From contig DMAT01000074.1 of NCBI GenBank assembly GCA_003451635.1, positions 1 through 9,463 of the forward strand: a DNA stretch of 9,463 bases. Reading direction: 5' to 3'. A program made the position numbers and the translations under genes. This DNA is from Syntrophus sp. (in: bacteria) (lineage in GTDB: Bacteria; Desulfobacterota; Syntrophia; Syntrophales; UBA8958). Below, one piece after another: positions 1 to 6,514 of this stretch. The notes under the pieces are model-generated. The model made no database searches. It saw only the letters and a program-made list of their open reading frames with translations, and was not told the DNA's origin. The first letter of the stretch is position 1. Each line of letters starts with the position of its first letter.

Positions 1-282
1 CTGATCAAGCTCAACCAGATCGGCAGTCTCACGGAAACCCTGGAAACGATCCAAATGGCTAAAGAGGCCGGTTACACCACGGTGATTTCCCACCGTTCCG
101 GAGAGACGGAAGATGTCATCATGGCCGACGTTGCTGTCGCCGCCAACTGCGGACAGATCAAAAGCGGCTCCCTGTCCCGGAGTGAGCGTTTAGCTAAATA
201 CAACCAGTTGCTGCGCATTGAGGAAGAGCTGGGAGACGCCGCCGTGTATCGCGGCAAGGGGGCCTTCTACAGCATAAAGTAA
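1..282 (+). CDS. eno: Enolase (phosphopyruvate hydratase), C-terminal part; 5' end outside the window
   Basis: Enolase interconverts 2-phosphoglycerate and phosphoenolpyruvate in cytoplasmic glycolysis and gluconeogenesis. The reading frame is open from base 1 and gives 93 residues ending in TAA, the last fifth or so of a protein that is normally about 430 residues. What is visible matches the C-terminal barrel closely. LIKLNQIGSLTET carries the catalytic lysine (equivalent to Lys341/342 of E. coli), ISHRSGETED carries the active-site His-Arg-Ser, and GQIKSGSLSRSERLAKYNQLLRIEE carries the second substrate-contacting lysine. All key residues in this part are intact. The gene converges on the PTS/plsB operon and is followed at once by a hairpin terminator. 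Phosphoenolpyruvate, its product, is the phosphate donor for Enzyme I encoded nearby, but the two genes lie on opposite strands. Confidence 0.97.
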   Translation: MIKLNQIGSLTETLETIQMAKEAGYTTVISHRSGETEDVIMADVAVAANCGQIKSGSLSRSERLAKYNQLLRIEEELGDAAVYRGKGAFYSIK

Positions 283-298
283 TACTGCATGGCAAACA

Positions 299-336
299 GG
301 GGGATGGGGTTATTGTGGAAACCATCCCCCGTTTTC
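299..336 (+). terminator. Rho-independent terminator after enolase
   Basis: GGGGGATGG (299-307) pairs perfectly with CCATCCCCC (322-330), a 9-bp GC-rich stem around a 14-nt loop. GTTTTC follows. It lies 16 nt after the enolase stop. On the opposite strand the same stem is followed by TGTTTG, so it may also stop transcripts that come off the convergent plsB end. No other candidate terminator for plsB is obvious between 336 and 399. Confidence 0.8.
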
Positions 337-399
337 ATCTGTCCAGTTGCATCTCGACTGACGCCCTTGAGTCAAAAAGAAAACCCGAACATACAGCAC

Positions 400-3039
400 T
401 TATAGAAACCGGAACAAGCGGCGGCGGAGAGATTCATGGGCCTGCCGGTCAGAGGTGAGGGAATATGTCTTTCCTTCCTTCCTGTCTTTCTTATCGCTGG
501 CCTCCGACAGGCTCAGTATCCCGGCCTCCTGAAGGACTACCATGGCGTTCTGGTAGTTGGCCTGGGAGAGGGCTTCCGCCCGGCAGACCTCCCCTTTTTT
601 GAACATCTTCGACCCGAGCTTGTGGATGTTTTTCAGCCATTCCCTCTCTGATTTCGGCCCTTTTCGCAGGTAGGCGCATGCCCGGATGACAATCCAGTAA
701 GACTGGATATAGTTTTCGATGAGACCGGCAAACGGCCGCAGGTTTGTCCTGCCTCTGCCTTTCACCTCAAAGCATGCGTCTCCGTCGTCACCCCGCCTTT
801 CCATAGTGATCATCCCCCGATTATTGAGATAGGACAAGGCGCCGTTCACATCCTCGCCATCCTCCCGCTCCTGATCAAAGATGAACTCATTCCAGAAAAG
901 TCGTTTGAGAAAGTGGTAATCATCAAGAATCAACCCCAGGGGAATGTTATCTTCGGGGTGGGCAAGCATGGAGGTGGCCACAAAGCTCAGGGGCAAAAAG
1001 AAATGGAGGATGTTGTTTTTATAGTATTCGAGGTTAAGTCGTTTGTCGTCGTCGAGGCTATAGACGATTTCTTCCAGGTCCGATTCCTCACCCTCTTCAT
1101 CACCCATCCTGGAAATCAGTCCTGATTGGTCGAAAAGCAGCAAGGCGTCCTGGATGGCCTTTCCCCGGTGGACAAAGGTCGCGGCCAGACTCACTTTTCG
1201 ATGTATAAGGTATTCATAAAATTCGTTCAGGATCTCCATGAGTTCATCGTGACTGACTCCACGACGATCATGGGATAAAAGACCGGCGGAAATGAGGGCA
1301 AAGGGTGTGACGACGGACACCTTATTTATCGATAAGGCAATCTCATAGCCGATCCGCCGGTAGAGACGCTGTCTCTCTTCGACGTTCATGTCGGCAAAGG
1401 ATTTATCCTGGTTCTCCAAATAGGATCTCAGAAATATCGGTTCGCCAATATTCACATAGACGCTGCCATAACGCTTGCGCAGAACTTTGGAGCTTTTAAT
1501 TACATCCGTCGTTTTTTCCTGTTCTTTGGGGGCCCCTCCCAATTCCTTCAAATAGGATTTTTCCTCAATAACACGGTCATAACCAATATAGATGGGGATG
1601 GCAGCAAGATCTTCCGTGGCCTGTTGCTGAAAGGCCTGAATGATCATTGACAGGAGCCCGTACTTCGGCATCACCATCTTTCCGGTCCGACTGCGCCCCC
1701 CCTCAATGAAAAATTCAATCGGCAATCCTTCCTTTATCAATATTTCCAGATACTTTGCAAAGACCTCCGCGTAAAATGGATTGCCGCGAAAACTACGTCG
1801 CAGAAAAAAAGCCCCGGACTTTCTAAATATGTACCCGAAAGGGCCGAAGGCCATATTGGTCCCCGCAGCAACGAAGGGCAACTGGAGATGATGCTCATAA
1901 AAGATATAAGATAGAAGCAGATAATCGATATGGCTGCGGTGACAGGGAATGATGACGTATGGCATCTTCTTGGATATATTGCGTATTCTTGCCATTCCTT
2001 CCCGGTCGACCACGACGCCGTCATAGATATTGTTCCACAGCCACGACAGTATCCGCGCCCATATCTCGATAAGGACGTTACTATAATCAGCGGCTATTTC
2101 ATTCAGGTATTTCCGGGCCTCCCTGGCCAGGGCAGGATAATCCTTTTTCCCCACGGCGGCCATATTTTCCATGTAATAAATAAGCCCCGGTTCTTTGAGA
2201 ACCATGCTGATATGTTCCTGACGTGATTTGAGAAAAGATCCCACCAGGGCTGTTTTCTCTTCGTCAATTCGCTCGATCAGTTCCCGGCGTAAATTTTTTA
2301 TTAAAAACGCCGTCGGCATTTCCGCACCTTCCCCGGCAAACTGGGACAACTCCACCGCTTCCGTGGGCATGACGAATATTTTGTTGGCGTAGCGGAGAAA
2401 GGTGATCAATCGCTGGAGGAACATGGTATTATCCGTCTGACCGAAGAGGATGTTCATCAGACTCTCTTTTTCCTTTTCTCTCCTCATCCCATACGTCACC
2501 AGGACAGGGACGATAGACACCGGTGCGTCAAGGACCTTTTGCGCCGTTAAAAGCGATGCCAGGGCCTCTTCAACTTTTCTGTTCTCGAAGAATTCAGACC
2601 CGCCAAGATGGATAATCAGGGCATGACCGGCGGCAAGATGACCTTGGATTGGATTGACTGTGTCCTCTTCCGATTCTGCACGGCGACAAAAGAAGCGACT
2701 GAGAAATGACACCACGACGCGTAGGGCAATAAGGAATGGTTGCCACAGGGTCATATTGACATCATGGCTGTAGACGGGTGTCGGGATACCTTTACGCAAG
2801 GCCAGATCCCTGATAATCAGACTGTTGAGCTGACTGCGATCCTTCAGGGCATATACGACCAGTCCCTCGCTATGGAGTTTCTTCAGAAAATCTTCGGCCT
2901 CCACGTCAAACGGTATTTTGGAGAGGGCCTTCTTAACGAGCCAGTTCAAGGGGAAATTCCCCTCGGCATACAAACTTTCCCGTTTGTAATTACGAGACTC
3001 GCGGATCCATCTTTCTATCTTTCCAAATAGCGGTATCAT
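400..3039 (-). CDS. plsB: Glycerol-3-phosphate 1-O-acyltransferase PlsB
   Basis: PlsB transfers a fatty acyl group from acyl-CoA or acyl-ACP to position 1 of sn-glycerol 3-phosphate, the first step of phospholipid synthesis, at the inner membrane. The 879-residue product is somewhat longer than E. coli PlsB (about 807). All acyltransferase blocks are present in order: CHRSHIDYLLLS with the catalytic HX4D pair at His367 and Asp372; GAFFLRRSF at about 409-417; FIEGGRSRTGK at about 444-454; and IPIYIGYDRV at about 481-490. The long N-terminal and C-terminal extensions are typical of PlsB, not of the short PlsC enzymes. The ATG start is the first possible one, since a stop codon lies directly before it in frame. 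It has no good Shine-Dalgarno sequence: the nearest purine run, AAAGAGATGG, is about 13 nt away. It follows ptsI by 33 nt and is probably the last gene of the PTS operon. Confidence 0.95.
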   Translation of the reverse strand: MIPLFGKIERWIRESRNYKRESLYAEGNFPLNWLVKKALSKIPFDVEAEDFLKKLHSEGLVVYALKDRSQLNSLIIRDLALRKGIPTPVYSHDVNMTLWQPFLIALRVVVSFLSRFFCRRAESEEDTVNPIQGHLAAGHALIIHLGGSEFFENRKVEEALASLLTAQKVLDAPVSIVPVLVTYGMRREKEKESLMNILFGQTDNTMFLQRLITFLRYANKIFVMPTEAVELSQFAGEGAEMPTAFLIKNLRRELIERIDEEKTALVGSFLKSRQEHISMVLKEPGLIYYMENMAAVGKKDYPALAREARKYLNEIAADYSNVLIEIWARILSWLWNNIYDGVVVDREGMARIRNISKKMPYVIIPCHRSHIDYLLLSYIFYEHHLQLPFVAAGTNMAFGPFGYIFRKSGAFFLRRSFRGNPFYAEVFAKYLEILIKEGLPIEFFIEGGRSRTGKMVMPKYGLLSMIIQAFQQQATEDLAAIPIYIGYDRVIEEKSYLKELGGAPKEQEKTTDVIKSSKVLRKRYGSVYVNIGEPIFLRSYLENQDKSFADMNVEERQRLYRRIGYEIALSINKVSVVTPFALISAGLLSHDRRGVSHDELMEILNEFYEYLIHRKVSLAATFVHRGKAIQDALLLFDQSGLISRMGDEEGEESDLEEIVYSLDDDKRLNLEYYKNNILHFFLPLSFVATSMLAHPEDNIPLGLILDDYHFLKRLFWNEFIFDQEREDGEDVNGALSYLNNRGMITMERRGDDGDACFEVKGRGRTNLRPFAGLIENYIQSYWIVIRACAYLRKGPKSEREWLKNIHKLGSKMFKKGEVCRAEALSQANYQNAMVVLQEAGILSLSEASDKKDRKEGKTYSLTSDRQAHESLRRRLFRFL

Positions 3040-3072
3040 TTAATTAATTTGACCATCTCTTTGCACATGAGC

Positions 3073-4854
3073 CTATGAACCGTTTACGGCAAAGGCAGCG
3101 GGAAATTTTTCTCGCATGGTCTTTTCCACAAGCTCCCGTATTTCCGTGGCCGAGGACATCTTCATTACCTCTTTAAGGAGTTTTTTCGAATCCCTCAGGG
3201 TCGCTGACCGGATGATTTCCTTGACCTTCGGAATGGCCAAGGGGTTCATGCTCAGTTCGTCAAGTTCCAGGGCCAGAAGAATCATTGCATACAAAGGATC
3301 ACCAGCCATTTCACCACACATGGCGACATGGATGCCGGCCCGATGACCGACATCGACAACCTCCTTGATCAGCTTCAGAACGGCCGGATGCAGGGGCTCA
3401 TAAAGGTAGGACACACGGTCATTGATCCGGTCGATCGCCAGAACATACTGAATGAGATCGTTCGTCCCGATACTGAAGAAATCAACCTCCTTGGCAAGGC
3501 TCTCGGCAATGACCACCGCAGAAGGAACCTCAATCATAGCGCCGATTTCAATATCTTCCCCCACGGCCTTCCCTTCCATCCTTAAATCGTCCCTGACCTC
3601 CGAGAGAATCCTTTTGGCGGCGCGAATTTCTTCTATTCCCGAAATCATGGGAAAGAGGATCCTGGTCTTGCCGAAGGCGCTGGCCCGGAGAATTGCCCGG
3701 AGCTGCACCTTGAACAGATTGACCTCTTGCAGGCAGAAACGGATGGCCCGTAATCCCATCTGGGGGTTCATCTCCTTGGCTAACTTTGGATCGGAAAAGT
3801 ATTTGTCCCCCCCCAGATCAAAGGTGCGAATGGTGGACCATTGCAGACCCTCAATGCCAATACCCCGCCGGTAATTGATAAAGTGATCTTCCTCCGTTGG
3901 CAGCTCCTCGCGATTAATATAAATGAATTCGGTGCGGTACAGGCCAATCCCTTCGGCCCCATGGGTGATGGCGGAAGATATCTCTTCAATGAATTCGATG
4001 TTACAGCCGATTTGAATTTTATAGCGGTCCTTCGTCACCGCCGGGAATTTTGCATATTTCAGGGATACTTCCCGGGCAGCTTGATAAAGACGTTTCTTTT
4101 CTTCATAACGATGGAGGATCTCGGGATCGGGATTGACAATGACCAGACCGGCGGCGCCATCGATAATAATATCATCGTTGGTCCGCACCAGGCGGGTGAC
4201 CTTCTCCAGACCGACAACGGCAGGAATGGCAATTGAACGGGCCACTATAGCGGTATGGGATGTCTTGCTTCCGATGTGAGTTGCGAAACCGAGAACCTTG
4301 TCGATCATCATCTGGGCCGTATCGGCGGGCGACAAATCCGAAGCAATGACAATGACCCGTTCCCCCAGAGAAGAAATGGTTTCCTGCCGCCTGCCGGCGA
4401 GATGCCTGAGGATCATTTGCCCTACATAGCGGATGTCACTGAAGCGATCCCGGAGGTACTCATCCTCCATTTTCTCAAAAAGCTCCCGGTACTTGTCAAT
4501 GGTCATGCTGACGGCCCATTCGGCGTTTACAGACATCTCCTTAATCCGTTGCACGACATTGCGGACGAGGGACCGGTCCTTTAGGAGCATAATGTGGACA
4601 TCCATAATGTGTAGCGGTTCGAGCCCTGCTACTTCACTGAGACGTCTCTTCACCTCCCGCAATTGTGCTTCCGAGGCCCGCAGGGCATCCCTAAATCGTT
4701 TGACTTCCTTTGTTACCAGACTGGCCTTTCCCAGTTTGTAAAAAGAAATCTGAGAATCCCGGCGATCAAACAGGTAGGCCTTACCGATCACTACTCCCGG
4801 CGATACGCCAATTCCTTTGAGAACAATATTTTTCACGCGTTGTTCTGGTACCAT
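3073..4854 (-). CDS. ptsI: Phosphoenolpyruvate-protein phosphotransferase (PTS Enzyme I)
   Basis: Enzyme I takes phosphate from phosphoenolpyruvate onto a histidine and passes it to HPr, in the cytoplasm. From the ATG at 4854 the product is 593 residues (E. coli 575). Visible landmarks, in this numbering: KGIGVSPGVVIGKA at the N terminus; the phosphorylated histidine about residue 200 in GSKTSHTAIVARS; EGIGLYRTEFIY (about 301-312) and TFDLGGDKYF (about 344-353) of the PEP-binding barrel; GTNDLIQYVLAIDR (about 463-476); and CGEMAGDP (about 513-520) with the catalytic cysteine. Nothing essential is missing. There is no sign of a GAF domain, so this is the sugar-type EI and not the nitrogen-type PtsP. 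The frame also has a TTG at 4878 that overlaps the HPr stop. I prefer the ATG because AAGGGG stands 13 nt before it, while the TTG has a GAGGA only 0-1 nt away. Confidence 0.95.
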   Translation of the reverse strand: MVPEQRVKNIVLKGIGVSPGVVIGKAYLFDRRDSQISFYKLGKASLVTKEVKRFRDALRASEAQLREVKRRLSEVAGLEPLHIMDVHIMLLKDRSLVRNVVQRIKEMSVNAEWAVSMTIDKYRELFEKMEDEYLRDRFSDIRYVGQMILRHLAGRRQETISSLGERVIVIASDLSPADTAQMMIDKVLGFATHIGSKTSHTAIVARSIAIPAVVGLEKVTRLVRTNDDIIIDGAAGLVIVNPDPEILHRYEEKKRLYQAAREVSLKYAKFPAVTKDRYKIQIGCNIEFIEEISSAITHGAEGIGLYRTEFIYINREELPTEEDHFINYRRGIGIEGLQWSTIRTFDLGGDKYFSDPKLAKEMNPQMGLRAIRFCLQEVNLFKVQLRAILRASAFGKTRILFPMISGIEEIRAAKRILSEVRDDLRMEGKAVGEDIEIGAMIEVPSAVVIAESLAKEVDFFSIGTNDLIQYVLAIDRINDRVSYLYEPLHPAVLKLIKEVVDVGHRAGIHVAMCGEMAGDPLYAMILLALELDELSMNPLAIPKVKEIIRSATLRDSKKLLKEVMKMSSATEIRELVEKTMREKFPAAFAVNGS

Positions 4855-4874
4855 ATAAATGATTCTACCCCTTA

Positions 4875-5144
4875 TCAATCCTCACCGAACTTGTCTGCAA
4901 ACAAACTTTCTAAAGCAGTCAGGGCCTCGACGGCATCGCTGCCCTCCGCCTTTACGGTTATAAATCCGCCCCGTGAACAAGCCAGCGTAAGGATACCAAG
5001 CAGACTCTTGCCATTGACCTCTTGCCCATCGTATTCAAAGAAAATTCGGGACTTGAATTTATTCGAAACCGCCACGAGCTTTGCCGCCACCCGGGCATGG
5101 ATTCCTAACTTGTTATTAACCTCAAGGATCATTACCTCCTGCAT
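4875..5144 (-). CDS. ptsH: Phosphocarrier protein HPr
   Basis: HPr is the small cytoplasmic carrier that moves phosphate from Enzyme I to IIA domains. The product has 89 residues (family usually 85-90). NKLGIHARVAAKLV holds the phosphorylated histidine, His16. NGKSLLGILTLA holds Ser47, equivalent to the Ser46 site used by HPr kinase/phosphorylase in organisms that have it. The residue after His-Ala-Arg is Val, where classical HPr has Pro. The ATG start lies 1 nt after the EIID stop, so translation is probably coupled. A second ATG at codon 5 has AGGAGG before it, but at only 2 nt, and using it would put the active histidine at residue 12, unusually close to the N terminus; I therefore keep the first ATG. 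The next gene, ptsI, begins at or just past its stop. Confidence 0.94.
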   Translation of the reverse strand: MQEVMILEVNNKLGIHARVAAKLVAVSNKFKSRIFFEYDGQEVNGKSLLGILTLACSRGGFITVKAEGSDAVEALTALESLFADKFGED

Positions 5145-5145
5145 G

Positions 5146-5886
5146 TTAAATCATCAGGGCCAGGGACCCGGCCGTCATGCCATAAAGGATGGCGAGGGGA
5201 GACAGGCCTCTTTCCATCGCAAGAAAAGACAGCACTACCGCCGTGAGTACCGCGATACTAATAAGCGGTTGCATCCATATTCCTGAGTAGGCATTGGCGA
5301 TCCCCTGCCCGAGCCATGCAGCAGCAACTGCAAGGCAAAAAACAGTTCCCCAACGCATGAAGCGTGCCAATCGTGGCAAATTCCACGACTGTATATAGGT
5401 AATTCCCTGCCAACCTTGCCGGTAACCCTCAAGGAAACCCTTAAGACGTATCCATATTTGCAGAGGATCAAAAAGTAGCAACAAAACAAAAGGGCCCCAG
5501 ACAGAACCTTGATAGGCTATGGCGGCGGCGGCGATACCGACGAGTGGTCGAAGACTTCCCCAGAAAAAACTATCTCCGATGGCAGCATAAGGACCCATGA
5601 GGGATTTTTTCAGTCTTGATATTTCCGAGGTGTGGTCATGATGTCCATTAGCGGCCTCCAACCTGATAACCGAGCCGAGTACGGCGCCTGACAAGTAGGG
5701 ATGAGTATTAAAATATTCAAGATGTCGGACAAGAAATGAAGAGATGCTTTTTTCGTCTTTTCCCATTCTCTGAATAAGAGGAAGAATGGCAAAGGCAAAT
5801 CCCAAGTTTTGCATTCTCCGGAAATTCAGCGATGCCATAATAAAAAGTGACCGTAAAAAAAACCCGGTCAAATCTGATGCCTTCAT
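5146..5886 (-). CDS. PTS mannose/fructose/sorbose-family IID component
   Basis: In mannose-family PTS transporters IID is a membrane subunit that, with IIC, forms the sugar channel; IIA and IIB pass phosphate to the sugar. The 246-residue product is shorter than E. coli ManZ (about 283-286). Family signatures are clear: NLGFAFAILPLI near residues 27-38; FNTHPYLSGAVLGSVI at 59-74; SLMGPYAAIGDSFFWGSLRP at 95-114. Hydrophobic segments follow at about 115-140, 180-197, 206-224 and 229-246. The chain ends directly after the last hydrophobic stretch, so the C-terminal tail seems shortened. The first ATG is preceded by GAGGAAGG. No IIA, IIB or IIC gene is in the window: upstream is a promoter region and a divergent gene. 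The substrate cannot be inferred, and a regulatory or degenerate transporter is possible. Confidence 0.92.
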   Translation of the reverse strand: MKASDLTGFFLRSLFIMASLNFRRMQNLGFAFAILPLIQRMGKDEKSISSFLVRHLEYFNTHPYLSGAVLGSVIRLEAANGHHDHTSEISRLKKSLMGPYAAIGDSFFWGSLRPLVGIAAAAIAYQGSVWGPFVLLLLFDPLQIWIRLKGFLEGYRQGWQGITYIQSWNLPRLARFMRWGTVFCLAVAAAWLGQGIANAYSGIWMQPLISIAVLTAVVLSFLAMERGLSPLAILYGMTAGSLALMI

Positions 5887-5930
5887 CCTTCCTCATCTTT
5901 CCCTGCCGATACAGGCCTGCAAACCTGAGA

Positions 5931-5959
5931 TTCGTAACACGGAAATCCTGTTAAGTCAA
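5931..5959 (-). promoter_or_regulatory. Candidate sigma-70-type promoter for the EIID-HPr-EI-plsB operon
   Basis: On the minus strand TTGACT (5959-5954) is followed after 17 nt by TACGAA (5936-5931). The -35 matches the consensus at 5 of 6 positions; the -10 is weak (3 of 6). Transcription would start near 5924, giving a leader of about 37 nt before the EIID start. It fits the position of the first gene of the operon, but the weak -10 keeps this tentative. An 8-bp palindrome, CAGGCCTG (5912-5919), lies in the presumed leader; its meaning is unknown. Confidence 0.35.
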
Positions 5960-5976
5960 TTCATTCCCCTTTATCC

Positions 5977-6006
5977 TTGACAGAGGTATGATTATTTGTT
6001 AGTAAT
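5977..6006 (+). promoter_or_regulatory. Candidate sigma-70-type promoter for the PxxKW protein gene
   Basis: A perfect -35 hexamer, TTGACA (5977-5982), is followed after 18 nt by AGTAAT (6001-6006), which matches the -10 consensus at 4 of 6 positions. Transcription would start about 20 nt before the ATG at 6034. TATGAT (5987-5992) is a better -10 by itself but has no -35 at a usable distance. The divergent operon promoter is less than 20 bp away, so the two could influence each other. Confidence 0.4.
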
Positions 6007-6033
6007 TTCAACTTTTTTTTTGAGGTGAGAAAG

Positions 6034-6327
6034 ATGATTTGTCAGACCATCAGGACGGGCACAGATTGTGTGTTCATGAAGAATAAGGGATGTGATTTCA
6101 AAGACGGCGCCTGTAAGACCATCATTGAAAAGTGCGAGGGATGCGGCCGGATCATCGATCTGGAAACAGGCCGTTACTGTAAGGTTTATATGGACCCGGC
6201 CAGCAAGTGGCTCATGGGAAATTGCGTTACCGCAACCCACGTAAAACTTGAAATAAAAGAGGCTGCCCAGAAAATAAACCCGCTGAAGGCATCAAAGCGG
6301 GCAAGCCGAGCAAAAAAGAAGAAATAA
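6034..6327 (+). CDS. PxxKW-family cysteine-rich small protein, function unknown
   Basis: The product has 97 residues, with no signal peptide or membrane segment, so it is probably cytoplasmic. It has eight cysteines, at about positions 3, 12, 20, 27, 34, 37, 49 and 64, including a CEGC pair (34-37). The motif DPASKW (54-59) is the Pro-x-x-Lys-Trp signature that I recall naming this family; it is followed by GNCVTATH, which adds a Cys and a His. The cysteine pattern suggests a metal or iron-sulfur site, but no function is established that I know of. The tail is strongly basic (KASKRASRAKKKK), which could contact nucleic acid; that is inference. I chose the ATG at 6034 because GAGGTG stands 6 nt upstream; a GTG at 6025 in the same frame lies inside that ribosome-binding site. 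It is a single-gene unit, divergent from the PTS operon and convergent with merR. Confidence 0.8.
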   Translation: MICQTIRTGTDCVFMKNKGCDFKDGACKTIIEKCEGCGRIIDLETGRYCKVYMDPASKWLMGNCVTATHVKLEIKEAAQKINPLKASKRASRAKKKK

Positions 6328-6339
6328 AATAAATTCCAA

Positions 6340-6462
6340 ATCCAAATAAAATACAAAACCAAGGAGGAGGCAAGGCAGAGGCGACGCAGGCGTCTTTTTC
6401 GTGCGTCGAGGAGCCCGTTGCCGATGCCAAAGGACAATGGCGCTTTGGTTTAGATTTTGGAT
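6340..6462. repeat. Nested imperfect palindrome (possible small dispersed element or structured RNA)
   Basis: Four pairs of inverted repeats share roughly one centre. ATCCAAA (6340-6346) pairs with TTTGGAT (6456-6462). AAACCAA (6356-6362) pairs with TTGGTTT (6445-6451). GGCAA (6369-6373) pairs with TTGCC (6418-6422). CGACGCA (6382-6388) pairs with TGCGTCG (6402-6408). The flanks are A-rich on the left and T-rich on the right, around a GC-rich core. No convincing gene lies inside. This layout is like small non-autonomous palindromic elements often found between genes, but no target-site duplication was established and its copy number cannot be seen from one window. Confidence 0.45.
6382..6400 (+). 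terminator. Possible weak terminator of the PxxKW gene inside the palindrome
   Basis: GACG (6383-6386) can pair with CGTC (6391-6394) around a CAGG loop, directly followed by TTTTTC, which is the form of a small rho-independent terminator about 55 nt after the PxxKW stop. The stem is short, and the first strand can instead pair with TGCGTCG at 6402-6408 in a hairpin whose loop contains the T-run. The two folds exclude each other. Only tentative. Confidence 0.3.
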
Positions 6463-6470
6463 AACAGAAA

Positions 6471-6514
6471 CGACAAAGGGAGTCCGCACCCCGCCGGTAC
6501 GGACTCCCTTTGTC
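6471..6514 (-). terminator. Strong rho-independent terminator of the pheT-ihfA-merR operon
   Basis: GACAAAGGGAGTCCG (6472-6486) is the perfect reverse complement of 6500-6514, a 15-bp stem. After one mismatch, ACC (6488-6490) and GGT (6496-6498) can add three pairs around a 5-nt loop. On the minus strand the stem is followed by GTTTCTGTT. The ascending arm begins within the TGA stop codon of merR (6515-6513), so termination and the end of translation overlap physically. On the plus strand what follows is not T-rich at once (AGGAGATAATTT), but the stem may still help stop read-through from the PxxKW gene. Confidence 0.85.

Noticed and set aside
283..399. Gap between enolase and plsB searched for a small gene or RNA
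   Set aside because: Apart from the terminator hairpin I see no ribosome-binding site with an open frame and no other structure.
3452..3874. A 140-codon open frame on the + strand, opposite ptsI
   Set aside because: Antisense to the conserved PEP-binding barrel of Enzyme I; composition and lack of motifs indicate a shadow frame.
4663..5286. A 207-codon open frame on the + strand, opposite ptsI, HPr and the end of EIID
   Set aside because: It crosses three well-supported genes on the other strand, has no recognisable domain and no plausible ribosome-binding site context. It is a shadow of their coding frames.
6186..6489. Overlapping minus-strand open frames covering the end of the PxxKW gene and the palindrome
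   Set aside because: They are low-complexity and hydrophobic because of the A/T-rich flanks, have no ribosome-binding site, and conflict with the better-supported PxxKW gene.
6472..6514. The long hairpin considered as a tRNA or other small RNA
   Set aside because: It is a single 15-bp stem with a short loop and no cloverleaf arms or T-loop sequence; it sits at the merR stop and fits a terminator.
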